DNA from: Warburgia ugandensis
Lineage: Eukaryota > Streptophyta > Magnoliopsida > Canellales > Canellaceae
DNA length: 64,000 bases
Assembly (NCBI GenBank): GCA_035236585.1
Contig: CP141127.1
Coordinates: 47,754,001-47,818,000, forward strand
Direction of reading: 5' to 3'
Below the pieces are notes generated by a model. It had not been told where the DNA came from, did not search any database, and saw only the letters and a list, made by a program, of their open reading frames with translations. Of the stretch, positions 23,730 through 35,859 are shown piece after piece. Position 1 is the stretch's first letter; each line of letters begins with the position of its first letter. A program made the translations under genes and the position numbers.

Positions 23730-24975
23730 CCAAGAGCTTTACTCACAAACATCACAATTAAATCAGCTTTTGTAGAAAGAGTCCTTAAAGCCCAAGAAGA
23801 AGATACAACAACTCAGGAATTGTTTAAAAAGAAAGGATTTATTAATGGTACAGATGGGGGTATATGTTTTCAAGAGAGATTGGTGGTTCCTTTAAATACA
23901 TACTTGAGAAAGGAACCGATACAAGAAGCCCATCAGTCAAAATTTTCTATACACCCGGGGGTACAAAGATGTATCAAGATTTAAAAAGAAACTTTTGGTG
24001 GGAAGGCATGAAAAGAGAAATAAGAGAATTTGTGGCTAAATGTCTAAATTGTCAACAAGTAAAAGCTGAACACCGAAGACCAACTGGAATGTTACAAACA
24101 TTTGAACTTTCAGAATGGAAATGGGATAATATCACTACGGATTTTGTAGCAGGATTTCCAAGGACCCGAGCAGGCCATGACATGATTTGGGTGGTTGTGG
24201 ATAGGCTAACAAAGTCAGCACATTTCCTTCCAATTAGGTAGAACCAATCAGTTGATAGTCTAGCTAAGTTATACATCAAAGAAATAGTAAGTCTTCATGG
24301 GATTCCAGTATCCATTATCTCTGATAGGGATGGAAGATTTACTTCAAGATGTTGGAAGAGTATACAACAAGCCTTGGGGACCTCACTTAAGTTCAGTACA
24401 ACATTTCACCCCAAAATAGATGGTCAATTAGAAAGGACTATTCAAACCTTAGAAGATATGTTGATAACATGTGCATTATATTGGAAAGGGAGTTGGGATG
24501 AACATCTTCCATTAGTAGAATTTACGTATAACAACAGTTTTCAAGCAAGTATTGGTATGGCACCATATGAAGCATTGTATGAATGGCCATGTCGATCACC
24601 AACTTGTTGGAGTGAAGCTAGAGAGAGAAAGCTGATAAAGTCAGAACTAGTGGAATAGTGTATAGACAAGGTTAGATTGATACAGAAGAGGTTGTTAACA
24701 ACACACAGTTCACAGAAGAATTACGCAGATAAAAGACATAGAGACCTGAAATTTGATGTGGGGGAGCACGTATTTTTAAAGGTATCACCTGTCAAAGGAG
24801 TAATGAGGTTTGAAACGAAGGAAAACTTAGTCCTAGATTCATCGGTCCATTTGAAGTCCTAAAAAGAGTTGGTTCAGTGGCCTACAAATTGCCCTTACCC
24901 CCCAACTCTCAGAAATACATAGTGTCTTTCATGTGTCTATGCTAAGAAAATACCTCCAAGATGACACAAACGTGT
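23730..24975 (+). pseudogene. Integrase of element C, cut before the chromodomain
   Basis: The zinc-binding end shows NFWWEGMKREIREFVAKC then NCQQVKA near 23981-24063. The core has all three acidic residues: ITTDFVAGFP near 24131, IISDRDGRFTS near 24315, and QLERTIQTLEDML near 24425. The C-terminal part keeps a GPY/F-like stretch near 24740-24830 and the usual final phrase MLRKYLQDDTNV at 24939-24975. Stops at 24239 and 24656, with shifts beyond, kill it. The chromodomain that normally follows is absent, because the sequence jumps to a protease fragment at 24977. Confidence 0.88.
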
Positions 24976-24976
24976 C

Positions 24977-25169
24977 TAGTATACAACTGTCAATGAAAAA
25001 CTTGGGATTTGATCTAGATGTAACAACCCCAGTTGGAAAAACAGTTAAATTACAAGAATACTTACATAATGTGCCTATAGAAGTATTGGGCAAAAGAATG
25101 GACGTAGACCTCATTTTATTGAACATGATGGATTTTGACATCATACTGGGTATGGACTGGTTAGCAAAA
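24977..25169 (+). repeat. Displaced copy of the element's own protease segment
   Basis: These 193 bp match 21996-22188 without gaps and with five substitutions counted by eye, about 97% identity. The left edge interrupts the integrase C-terminus just after the MLRKYLQDDTNV phrase. The right edge runs into the 3' LTR remnant through a shared AAAA. Confidence 0.95.
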
Positions 25170-25184
25170 ACCCAGGTCGTCACA
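25170..25184 (+). mobile_element. 15-bp remnant of the 3' LTR of element C
   Basis: ACCCAGGTCGTCACA matches the last bases of the 5' LTR (20576-20590) and of the LTR in B (34370-34384). It ends in CA and is followed at once by the ATCAG duplication, so it is the true element end. Confidence 0.9.
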
Positions 25185-25189
25185 ATCAG
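25185..25189 (+). repeat. Target site duplication of element C, right copy (ATCAG)
   Basis: It pairs with 15719-15723. Together they show that the ends of C are original despite the lost LTR. Confidence 0.9.
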
Positions 25190-26190
25190 TCTCCTAGTCA
25201 ACCCATCCGTAACACTAAGGGTCAATTTGAGATAGGGTTAAGTTCTCAAAACCTTAACCCTCATGAGCATGCCATGTCCACAACCACTTTTTGGAGCAAT
25301 TGTTAGATTGATAACAAAGAAGGGCAGGCTAAGGAAATAGCAAAGGGGAAAGAGACAACTAAAACATAGAAAAAAGAGAAGAGATAGAAAAACCCTATAG
25401 AACCTATAGTGGAGGCACCTTATGTGCCTAAAGCTCCTTTTGCCCAATTATTGAACAAGGCTAGGAAGGGAACAAACTTCAATGAGTTAATGGAGGTATT
25501 TAAACATGTAAAAATCAATATACCATTGCTCAATGCAATTAAAGACATCCCTGCCTATGCTAAATACTTAAAAGAGCTCTGCATAAGAAAAAGAAAGCCA
25601 AATGTACAAAAGAAAGCCTTCCTCACCGAGTAGGTAAGCTCTTTAATTCAACACAAGACCCCACCAAAGTTTAGAGATCTACGATGTCTTACAATTACTT
25701 GCATCATTGGAGATCATGTCATAGATAGTCACTTCTTGACTTTGGGGCTAGTGTGAACTTGTTGCCATACTCTATCTATGAGCAACTAAAACTCAGTGAG
25801 TTAAAACCAACCACCACCACCGAGCAATTTGTAGACAGATCTCTTAAGATAACCCGTGGTTTGGTTGAAGATTTCTTGATGCAAGTGGATAAGTTTTATT
25901 ATCCTATTGATTTCATTGTATTAGATACCCAACTTGTATCTGATCCCAGTCATCCTTGCATGTCCATTCTTGGCAACGTCCAACGCCATTATTAACTATA
26001 GGAATGATGTCATGAAACTCTTGTTTGACAACATGAAGGTTAAGCTTAATATCTTTAACACCGATCAACAACATTTAGACCTTGATGATTCATGTGATGT
26101 CAACTTGATCAAGAGTCTAATTAATGAGATTCATCCACCATTATCCATCTTTGACTCATGAGAGGCTTGTCTCATGCACTTTAATGGAGA
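25190..26190 (+). pseudogene. Element A: gag end and protease region
   Basis: Gag text resumes after C with SPSQPIRNTKG. From 25418 comes the Athila-type pre-protease block PYVPKAPFAQLLNKARKG, VFKHVKINIPLLNAI and IPAYAKYLKEL. The protease follows, with LLDFGASVNLLPYSIYEQL around 25735-25790 (catalytic Asp kept in DFGAS), then a run containing RSLKITRGLVEDFLMQVDK, and FIVLDTQ. It ends near the FLATSNAIINYRNDVMKL block at 25954. Frames change around 25730 and 25990, and stops are present. Athila-like proteases cut the gag-pol polyprotein. Confidence 0.85.
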
Positions 26191-27440
26191 ATTTGATATA
26201 GACAAGTCTATTGAGGGGGTAAACAATCATTTAAATGTTGCACCAATCGTGGATGCCTCCAAGTGGAGTCCTTATGTGGATCCACTTCCCACCTTCTAAA
26301 TTTGTCCATCCACCCTCACTAGAACAACCACCATCTTTGGACCTAAAACCCTTGCCTAATAACATTAAATATTCATACTTAGGCCCAGATGAAACATTAC
26401 CCATAATAATAGCATCAGAGTTAGATAAATAATATGAGGGCAGGCTATGGATGTTCTTAAGGAACATAAAACTGCTCTAGGGTGGATGATAGTAGACAAA
26501 AAGGGGATTAGTCTAGTCGTACACATGCATAGGATACATCTAAAAGAAAATGCAAAACCTTCTAGGGAAACCCAAAGACGACGGAACCCCCACATGAAGG
26601 ATGTGGTCAGAGATAACGTCCTAAAGCACTTAAATGTTGGCATCATATACCTTATCTTTGATAGTACTTGGGTCATCCCTGTTTAGGCTGTACCTAAGAA
26701 ATATGGGATCACGATAGTAAAAAATAAGGATAACGAGTTACTCCCCAACCGCAAGACCACTGGGTAGAGAGTTTGTATTGACTATCAAAAGTTGAACACA
26801 GTTATGAGGAAAGATCATTTTCCTCTACGCTTCATTGACTAAATGCTAGAGAGGTTGGCCAGACATAGCTATTACTATTTTTTGGATGGATATTCTGGTT
26901 ACAACTAGATTTATATAGCACCAGAGGATTAGGATAAGACCAACTTCACCTACCCTTTTGGAACCTTTGCCTACACGTATGCCTTTTGGGCTTTGTAATG
27001 CTCCAGCTACATTTCAAATGTGTCTGTTGAGCATCTTCTCTGACATGGTAGAAAGGTTTCTTGAGGTGTTTATGGATGACTTCTTAGTATTTGGGTCTTC
27101 ATTTGATGAGTGCCTACACCACTTAAAGTTAGTCCTTGCAAGGTGTTAGGAAAAGAATCTTGTCTTAAACTTACAAAAGTACAATTTTATGGTACGTAGT
27201 GGGATAGTATTAGGCCACATAATATCACCCAATGGGATAGAAGTGGATAAGGCAAAAGTGGATTTGATAGCCAACCTTCCTCCACTAAGGACAGTTAAAT
27301 AAATCTACTCCTTTTTAAGACATGCTGGCTTTTACAAATGCTAAATCAAGGATTTTAGCAAAATTGCCAACCCCTGTGTAATTTAATTACAAAGGAGGCC
27401 ACTTTTGACTTTGATGAAAACTATAAGAAAGCATTTGAGT
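26191..27440 (+). pseudogene. Element A: reverse transcriptase, heavily mutated
   Basis: RT blocks are visible across frames: ALGWMIVDKKGISL near 26474, HMHRIHLKENAKPSRETQRR near 26523, a RVCIDYQKLN block near 26770, a FLDGYSGYN block near 26880, MPFGLCNAPATFQMC near 26979 and EVFMDDFLVFGSSFDE near 27063. The FMDDF catalytic centre is kept. Many TAG/TGA/TAA stops, mostly one transition from CAG/TGG/CAA, interrupt it. The sequence between 26191 and 26440 holds a linker with proline-rich text and no domain. Confidence 0.85.
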
Positions 27441-27860
27441 GACTCAAGGCCGAGTTGACTTCTGCACCTATTATCCAACCACCAGATTGGAATGCACCAT
27501 TTGAGATAATGTGTGATGCGTCGGATTATGCCATTGGAGCTGTTTTGGGGCAACATTTTGATAAACTTCACCATGTGATATATTACGCTAGCAAAACACT
27601 AACTGACATGCAACTCAACTATTCAACTACTGAGAAAGAGTTGTTAGCTGTAGTGTTTGCTCTGGATAAGTTTAGATCTTACCTCTTAGGGTCTAATGTT
27701 ATATATACTCGGATCACACAGCCTTAAAGTACCTCCTTTCTTAAAAGGATGCAAAACCTAGATTGATCCATTGGATACTATTGTTGCAAGAGTTTGACTT
27801 AGAAATTAGGGATAAGAAAGGTTTAGAAAATGTAGTAGCAGATCACTTATCTAGATAAGT
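27441..27860 (+). pseudogene. Element A: RNase H
   Basis: ORF 27455-27727 reads FEIMCDASDYAIGAVLGQ (first Asp), then VIYYASKTLTDMQLNYSTTE, then ELLAVVFALDKFRSYLLGS (Glu). After a break near 27720, a degraded DHTALKYL-type block and an [20 protein letters not shown] block at 27792-27851 finish the domain. Order and wording fit Athila-like RNase H. Confidence 0.87.
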
Positions 27861-28249
27861 GAAGGAGCACACCAGAGATTAAGGGCCTATAACCGATTCA
27901 TTCCCAAATGAACAGTTATTGCATGTTTCCCAGTTACTTTGGCATGGTGATATTGTTAATTATCTTGTTATAGGACAAATGGCTAATCATTGGACCAAAC
28001 AAGATAAAAAGAGATTTTAAACCGAGGTTAGATATTTTACTTAGGATGATCCATACTTATTCAATAAATGTCCTGACCAAGTAATTAGGAGATGCATACA
28101 AAATAGTCAAATCATCTCCTTTTGTCGTGATCATGCATGTGGAGGTCATTTCAGCTCTAGAAAGATAGCTGCAAAAATTTTGCAGTGTGGATTTTATTGG
28201 CCTACCATATTTAAAGATGCACATGCTAATTGCAAAGCATGTGTAAGGT
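27861..28249 (+). pseudogene. Element A: integrase N-terminus, split by element B
   Basis: After a linker, the HHCC zinc finger appears at about 28117-28249: a CRDHACGGHFSSRKIAAKIL block, FYWPTIFKDAH and CKACVR. Element B enters inside the codon of the last zinc-binding cysteine; the gene continues at 39677. A parallel block in B lies at 34560-34700. Confidence 0.87.
28245..28249 (+). repeat. Target site duplication of element B, left copy (AAGGT)
   Basis: AAGGT directly precedes the LTR start TGTTAATTG and is repeated at 39677-39681 right after the 3' LTR. Confidence 0.93.
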
Positions 28250-30458
28250 TGTTAATTGTTAAATTTTAGTCCAAATACACCTAATTTAGTGTTCAATTAG
28301 ATCATCTAACCATTTAAATTTGTAAAATTTAGCATGATTTTGAATTTAGCTCCAATTGACCATCCAATAACTAATTTGTCAAATTCAACGATTAGATGAT
28401 CATTAGAGCTTATCAGATGCTTAATGTATGGTTTAGATAACTCTAATTTGTTCTTTTGTATTGCAGATCAACAAAAGAGGCATGGATGGCCCAGATAGAA
28501 TTTCAATGGTCTAGATCACCCAGCAAGGGTTAATGGTGCAGATGGAATGGTTCTTTGAAAGAAAATTTGGGTTAAAGGAAAATATAGAAAAGATTTGGAA
28601 AGTCCTCCTAGTTGGAAGTGGCCATGGAGGAAACTAAGCTGGAAGGAAAGTGGAAAACCAATTTAGAAGGTGGTGGGTTTCGAAGAGAGGAAACCACCAA
28701 CCACCACCTTATTCTATTTATGTTTGGATAGAAAAGAGGAAACCCTTCTCAAGCCCTCTCCCACATTCTCTCCCTCTATAGGTTGACCATAGGCAGACTT
28801 TTCATTGTCCTCATATTTTCTTCCCACTCTTCTCTCTTGAACCAACTCCCTTTTGGCTGACCCATAGGAGGAGCAGACCATCTCCCCCTTCTCCTTCTCT
28901 TTCTTTGCTACCCCTCTCTTACTCCCTCCTCTCTACTATCTCTTTATCCCTCACCACCCATCTTCACCGTCGCCGTAGAGAGAGAGAGCGAGTGAGCGAG
29001 CTATAGGAGCCATCCACCCACACCTCTCTTCATCTCAACCACACGATTCCCTCTTCACACTTTTCTCTCTCACTCTCCTACCTCTATCTCCCTCATTCCT
29101 TTTGCCTCTTTCCTCCTCTCCTTTCTCTTATCCTCTTTCATTTCCTCCTCACCTCCTCTATTTGATCCCCATATCACCACCTCCAAGCATCAGCATCCAC
29201 CCTCTGTCTCTACCTCTATCGGTACCCCTTTCCATCTTCTCCCCTTGCTTCATTTCTCTTCTCTCTCTCTGCTACACCTCCCATCCTTCAACCCAGCACC
29301 ATCTATTTGCTTCCCTAGCTCAACTCACAATGTCAGGCACCAGCATTTGCTCCTCAACCCCTGATCGTCTCCTCCAACGCACGGTGCCCAAAGTATTCCA
29401 CTCCACCACGCATCAGCCAGTCTGGCATGAACTTGGGTTTTTTTTTCCTATTTGTTACAACTAGACAACCTAGCCTAGCCTTTCTTCTCTAGCCCAGATC
29501 ACCACTTCACTGTCATCTCCCCTCCACCAAACTCTCTTCCCGACAGCACCAATCTCACCCCAGCACTTCATCAAACAGACGCCTTAACTCCACCAGCGCC
29601 GTCACCTTCCTTCATTAGTCTCCTCTTCTTCATAGGAGAAAACCCAATCCGGGTTTTCCCCTAATTCTCCCCTTAGTCTTCTCAATTTCCCCTGATCTCC
29701 TCTATTCTCCCCTACTTCACCTCTTTTGTCCGGCAATTTCTTGTTCTGTTAAACATTAAAAATCTTCCCCTTTAATTCCAATTTTGCCTTGATCTCGTTT
29801 CTTAAATTCTTGATCTATCCCCAATTTAATGCAATCTGTGTCCTTATCTTTTCCCTATTTTGATCTATTTGTGTTCTGTTATCTAGAAACTGCACAATTC
29901 GAGCCACTTGATTAAGGCTTAGGCCAATCGACAGGTTACCCTTAACCAAAAAGAATTCTCAATTTCTCCTTTGTTTTAGATCATATTTTCAATTAAATTT
30001 TAAACATCATTCTTAGGATATCCTAAACTCAATTAACATCTCTAATATTTAATCTAAATTCCATAAAGTGAACTAAACCGTCCAAATCCTAAAATCACCA
30101 TTTACTCCAGATCTTTGAGATTTTGAGGAATAAAAAAAATCCAACCGGCAGATATTTAATCGAAGACATTGATGAAGGCTGATCAACTCTAAGATGATTA
30201 GATTTGAAGAAATTGATAGTGATTAAGCTACAGAAGTAGATTTTTCATGTTATTTAGTTTGATTCTCTTTCTTTTTGAACTGGACATGCTATAACTTTTG
30301 GTAGTTGATTAGTTCTAAATCTTTATTCCCTTTCTAAATATTTTCTATTATTTATTTCTAATTTTTGGAAAATAAATTTTATTTAAACTCCCACTTTTTA
30401 AAGTGAGTCCCTAAGGGATTGACCCGTACTTGTGCATGGTATACCACAATAGCCCATG
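28250..30458 (+). mobile_element. 5' LTR of element B, 3' end deleted
   Basis: It starts TGTTAATTGTTAAATTTTAG and reaches the CACAATAGCCCATG word. Then it jumps to leader sequence (GAGTGTGGAAATTAATC), missing the last 20 or so LTR bases, the primer site and roughly 570 bp of leader present in A (about 13205-13790). Internally it is pyrimidine-rich (28750-29760), giving Ser/Pro/Leu ORFs such as 29102-29464 that are not genes. Confidence 0.88.
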
Positions 30459-31095
30459 GAGTGTGGAAATTAATCAATAAGGGAACCCTACCCCCAAAAG
30501 ATCAAGGGTGGATTTCATCACCACTCCTTGGCCTACCTAGGATAATCACCTCAAGCACACAACCCTACCTTTCAAATTAATCTAAAATCAATTAGAAGAG
30601 ACCTATAGGGCCATCACATGCTTGTAGGACCCTCTTATTAAGATGCGATCTATTGCCACTCCAATGGCTTTTGAGCACTGTGGTTATAGTGGATGTCTTA
30701 AAATCCAAGTGATTTTCTCATGCCTTTTGTTGACATTTGTGACGTTTAAATGCTTCCTTACATGAGGATTGTATTAACCACATTGCACAAAACCTAATTA
30801 GTAAGAAATATTAAATCTAAAGGAGAGGAGGAGCACTAGATTAGACTAAATTAAAAGCATTGTCCCCACATAAATTCAAGAAAATCAAATTATTGTTGCT
30901 TATTAGCCTAAGGATTGTTTGAATATGCCTGTTTGTTTGCATCATGTAGAGTTAGAGTCGACATTTAGATTAGGACATTTTAGATTAGGCTAGTTTATGC
31001 AAGGGTGTCGATCTCAGAACTTAGAGCCAGTACCTTTAGACCTAGAGATTTAACGCATCCAATGACAAGGGGAAAGACACATAGTTCCTACCCCC
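30459..31095 (+). mobile_element. Leader of element B
   Basis: It contains the shared leader block (GTGGATTTCATCACCACTCC, TTGACATTTGTGACG, AGGAGAGGAGGAGCACTAGA) and runs into gag. No primer site remains. Confidence 0.8.
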
Positions 31096-31748
31096 ATAGC
31101 TGAACCACCAACAGAGATTGAGTGGAAAACAATTAGAGATTTCTATGTGCCTCCACAACATAATATCCCATCTTGCATAGCTTTACCTCCCATAAATTAT
31201 AACCACTTTGAGCTAAAGCTAGGAGTCATTCAATTACTCCTATTTTTTATGGTTGAGACTATGAAGACCCCTATCTAGATATCAAGGAGTTTCTTGATAT
31301 TTGTGCCACATTTAGGTTCCAAATTTTTTTAGATGATTTGATTAGGCTTAGGCAATTCCCATTCTCACTTAAGGACAAAGCCAAGTCATGGCTTAATTCC
31401 TTGGATGTAGGTTCCATACATACATGGGGCAAATTGTCTAAGAAGTTTTTGAGCAAGTTCTTCCCTATTCACAAAACAAATGCCTTGTGTTGTGAAATTA
31501 TAAATTTCAAGCAAAGTGATGATGAACAATATTATGAATGTTGGGAATGGTGGAATGAAGTGCTGCAGAAATACCCTCATCATGGATTTGAGAAATAGTA
31601 GCAGGTTCAATACTTCTATGAGGCATTGATACTTCAAAATAAACAAATGATAGATGTAGTGAGTGGAGGGACCCTCATGTTAAAAGATGAAATTGAGGCA
31701 TGAGAATTCTTTCAAACAGTGGTTGATAATTCTCAACAATGGGATTAT
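31096..31748 (+). pseudogene. gag: Element B gag, 5' half only
   Basis: It begins with AEPPTEIEWKTIRDFYVPP after an ATA where A has ATG, so the start codon itself is mutated. The best-kept part is ORF 31338-31598: LRQFPFSLKDKAKSWLNSL, TWGKLSKKFLSKFFPIHKTN and QYYECWEWWNEVLQKYPHHG. It is truncated at about 31748, at GGGATTAT, where the Tekay-like LTR begins; A continues for another 670 bp at the same point. Confidence 0.83.
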
Positions 31749-34384
31749 ATTGTTATCATAGGGTGCTAGATTTTATTATCTTAGGGGCACTTTACTATGA
31801 TTTCATGCCATTGTAACTTAGGATCATGCTAGTTTCAGTATAGTTTTATTCCATTAGGTTGAGTTACGTTCATAGGGAGCATGTTAGTATAAATGTTTGC
31901 TAAATTTATATTGGAGTCATGCTTTAAAGTTTATATTTAATTGTTATCAAATTTTATTAGTAGATTCAAATGTTAAGTAGTTGTTGAGATATAATGAGCA
32001 TAAGTCACCAAAATATAATCTAATTGGAAATTAGAGTTTCATGAACACATAAGAGGAAGGAATGACTTTGACTTAACATTAGTAAGGGCTATAGTTAGTA
32101 AGACAATATAAGGATTATCAAATCCTTAGCCCAAACTAGGAAAATAATAAACCCCATGAATGACATTGTAAATGTTCATGGGCTTAATTAAAATCTATTA
32201 AAAAGAGTAAGTAGGGTCAACATGCTTATAGGAATCTTATGAAAGGTTGAGCTATGATCACTCTAGTGAATGTTGAACATAGTGGTTAAGGGGGTTATCT
32301 AATAGAGCCTCGCTCTTCCCCTACCTTCTGTTGACATTTGTGAGGTCTAAACACCTCCTGACGTGAGGATTGAAGTAACCACTTTGTGGTCCCCCATTCA
32401 GCTAGTAAGCCTTAGCCAATTGGAAATAAGAGGAGCAGTCTAGACTTAGGCTTAAATAAGTTACCTTCAACCAACAAAACACTAACTGGTTGAATAATAA
32501 TAATAAGAGAATAAAAGGTTAGTAGATTACCTAACCCTCATAAAAACTGTGAGTAAGATAAGGATGATCAAACAAGATTCATTAAATCTTGAATGATCAA
32601 GAACAATAAGAATAAGACTATTATATTGTACTTAGTATGCATGTTTATTAGTATGCATGTTCTAGGTCATTAGATTAGATAATCCAAACCCTTGATCAAA
32701 GATGATTCAAGGAAGAAAACCAAGATCATCCTTCTTAGGGATGATCCAATAACTGAACTTAGATCAAAGAAGAACTAGATGATAAAAGATCTAGGACCTT
32801 GATCTTTATCAACAAGTGTATCGATGGATTTATGAAAGATCAAGATCAAGGAGATGGACACACAAAGACTCAGAGATAGAAAAATACTTGATATGAATGA
32901 TGTAAAGATCATTCTAACCATCAGATCTAGTGATCAATAGGATTGTTCAGAATTTATATATTGACAATATGTATGGATGTACAGATTACATACATCAGTC
33001 AGGATCATGGAAGATTTGGGAAAAGAGATCACTCCTTGAAGGTAGGACGATTTGATGAATGCATTTACATGGGATGAACATGATTGAACCCATGACCTTA
33101 TGTTGACAAGAGTAATTGTTAATACTTGTAGTAAATCCCCTGAAAACCTTATGATCCAGCCAAACACATATAAGATGGTTAAGGACTAGACTATAACTGA
33201 ACACGGAACTAAAAGATATTTCATCCCTGAGTAAATAGAAAGATGGTCTGATATGTATGAAATCTATTTTACATACAAGCTTGGAGGCTTGTGAGTTTGT
33301 TTTAATAGGCATAAGCCTATGGGGATGCTGTGTTAGAGGAGTTATAAGGGTTTGGCCACCCGCTCCTTGAAATTTGATGATTTGATGATACCTTGCCCTA
33401 TGAGAGGCCAAAAGTTGGGTGGGGCAATTATGCGAAGGCCACAACTGTGAAAGTCCTGTGCCCCCATATGGGCAGTGACATAATATTTTCCACCGTGGTA
33501 TCACTGGTGAACTGGGCAGTTATCCGAGCGCGCTAGTACAGATCAGACTGCAGCATGGTAGCCCTTTTGATTATTTTGCACTATGATGCATATGAGAATA
33601 GGCATAATGAAATGCCTTATGTTTTAGCATAATTAAATGCTAGGTAATTGTATATTACCAATATTTTCCAAGAAGGGAAATTCTTAGTGTAAGATTAGCT
33701 GAAATATTGAATTCTCATAATGGAGAGAATTGATCAGCTTAGTTGGGAAAGATATTTGACTACTTTTATAAATTTAACGGATTTACCCATGTATAGTATG
33801 TATGTATGTATGTATGTATATGGATGTACATATCTTACAAAGTAAAGAGTAAAGACATGAATATGTTTAAGGATAATGGGATCATGAAGTATTGGAATTA
33901 CATTGTCAATTATTATGCTTCTTGAATCCCCTACCAAGCATTGCTTGCTAAGATATTGTAAATGTTGCAATATCTCAGATACAGGGAAGGAGAGTTAGGA
34001 GCTCAAGACGATTGAAGACATGAAGAGAATTACCTTCAAGGTATACACCTTGAAGACATGTATTTTCCCTTGTTGAGAGTTTTATTGTATGGTGAGCTTG
34101 AGTTTTGGATTATGTAATTTGGACTAGTATTGTAATAGATTTGGCTATACTGTGAATCACTGGATGGATTCTGTAAATTAATAAAAGTATATTCCTTCAA
34201 AAGAATTTTATCTTGTACAAAATTCTACTTATGTTATGTATCAAGTGATGACTTGGGTTTTACAAAACAAGTTCAAAAGAAAAGAATTTCTGCTGCTTTG
34301 TTTTGCAAATTTTTTTTACACTATTGAGGGCCCTGCCTTTCAAAATACATTACAAAATGTGTTACAAAATCCCAGGTCATCACA
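31749..34384 (+). mobile_element. 5'-truncated Tekay-like LTR fragment inside B
   Basis: It aligns with 17830-20590 of the C LTR in the same direction, starting ATTGTTATCATAGGGTGCTAG and ending CCCAGGTCATCACA. The first 2.1 kb of the LTR and any target duplication are missing. On its left is gag and on its right is late pol (matching A 27949), so it sits exactly where about 3.4 kb of gag-pol was lost. Internal ORFs (32934-33167 and 32995-33504, both minus) are chance. Confidence 0.88.
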
Positions 34385-35580
34385 GAGATATTGCTAATTA
34401 TCTTGTTATAGGACAAATACCTAATCATTCGATTATACAAGATAAAATGTGATTTTTAATAGAGCTTAGATATTTTACTTGGGATGATCCGTACTTATTC
34501 AATTATTGTCCTGACCATGTAATTAAGAGATGTGTACCATATAATGAAGATAATCAAATCAACTCCTTTTCTCATGATCATGCATGTGAGGGCCATTTCA
34601 GTTCTAGAAAGGCCGTTGCAAAAATTTTGCAGTGTGGATTTTATTGGCCTATCATATTTAAAGATGCACATGCTTACTACAAAGCATGTGTAAGGTGTCA
34701 ATGGTTAGGAAGTTTAGGAAGGAGACATATGATTCCCTTAAACCCAACCATTGTCATAGAACCTTTTACTGTTTCGAGCATGGATTTGATGAGACCCTTT
34801 CCTAATTCTTTTGGAAATCTATACATCCTAGTGGGAGTGGACTATGTGTCCAAGTGGGTGGAGGCTATACCCTGCAAAACCAATGATCATAAGGTTGTGG
34901 TAAAATTTGTAAAAGAAAATATTTTTGCACAGTTTAGTACTCCAAGAGCCATCATAAGTGATGAGGGAAAATACTTTCATAACAATGTGTTTGATAATTT
35001 AATGAAAAAGTATGGTGTCAACCATAAGATAGCTACCCCATACTACCCTTAGACTAGTAGTCAAGTAAGGTATCCAATAGGGAGATAAAGCAAATTTTGG
35101 AAAAGACAGTCAGTCCAAGTAGGAAAGACTCGTCTTTGAGACTTAATGATGCTTTATGGGCTAATTGTACAACATATAAAACCCCAATAGGATTGTCACC
35201 CTACTACTTGATCTGTGGAAAGGCCTGCCACATACTAGTAGAGTTAGAATATAAGTCATATTGGGCTATCAAAAAGCTACATTTTGATTTAGATTTTGCT
35301 GGGACCCATAGAAAACTCCAACTTAATGAGTTGGAAGAATTGAGGAAAGATGCATATGATTTTGTACGATTGTACAAAGACCGAATGAAGACTGTATATG
35401 ATAGACATATTTTAAGAAAATCCTTCACACTTGGTCAAAAGGTCTCATTGTATATAAATTGCATCTATTCTCAAGAAAACTCAGATCTAGATGGACTGGA
35501 ACCTTACATAGTTCGCACAATCTATCTTCATGGGGCCATCGAGATGGACAAGGATGGTGAAATCCAAAAAGTCAATGGTT
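34385..35580 (+). pseudogene. Element B integrase
   Basis: The sequence resumes with the linker GATATTGCTAATTATCTTGT, then the zinc finger (GHFSSRKAVAKIL, FYWPIIFKDAH, CVRCQWL). The core has SSMDLMRPFPNSFGN near 34777, VDYVSKWVEAIPCKTNDHK near 34842 and IISDEGKYF near 34954. The third acidic residue lies in a shifted VSNREIK-like block near 35070. The C-terminal part (35097-35582) contains KTPIGLSPYYLICGKACHI, then [20 protein letters not shown] and ILRKSFTLGQKVSLY. A stop at 35050 and a base loss near 35065 break it. Compared with A (39677-40560), the C-terminal half is more open. Confidence 0.88.
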
Positions 35581-35829
35581 AAAGGTTAAAACCTTTCCTA
35601 AAATTACCTGACCCTAAAATTGAAGAGACACTTTTAGAGGCACCTCAATATCATGATCCACCTTAGATTACCACTCCCAGAGCCTTATAGCATACCATCA
35701 TTGTACTTGTCATTCTATCTAGCTGAATGCATAAAACTTAGCTCTTCCTGGGAGGCAACCCAAATGTTTTTCAAATCTCCATCTTCTACATCCTTCCATT
35801 ATCTTATAGGATCCTATGTTTTTTAAACA

Positions 35830-35859
35830 TTGAGGACAATGTTTCATTTAGGTTGGGGA
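35830..35859 (+). other. Central purine motif of element B
   Basis: TTGAGGACAATGTTTCATTT followed by AGGTTGGGGA is a conserved signature downstream of integrase in Athila-type elements. Related copies lie at 40819-40849 (A), inverted near 51005-51040, and in part (GAGGACAATGTT) near 60793 in the E leader. It could serve as an extra polypurine primer; that role is inferred. Confidence 0.65.

Larger units (their letters stand above)
15724..25184 (+). mobile_element. Element C: Tekay/Del-like chromovirus nested in the gag of A
   Basis: The element is bounded by ATCAG duplications. Its order is long 5' LTR, Met-tRNA primer site, gag with two Cys/His knuckles, protease, RT, RNase H, integrase, then a stray protease copy and a 15-bp 3' LTR remnant. 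Ty3/gypsy order (integrase last), the primer type, the very long LTR and the gag architecture fit the Tekay/Del group. The chromodomain expected after the integrase is missing because the sequence is cut at 24976. Several stops and a frameshift make it non-functional, though the RT is open for 429 codons. Confidence 0.9.

Noticed and set aside
20722-24975. Endogenous pararetrovirus (caulimovirid) or Copia-type element
   Set aside because: The order is protease, RT, RNase H, then a DDE integrase with a Met-tRNA primer site and long LTRs, which fits Ty3/gypsy. Pararetroviruses lack integrase and LTRs, and Copia has integrase before RT.
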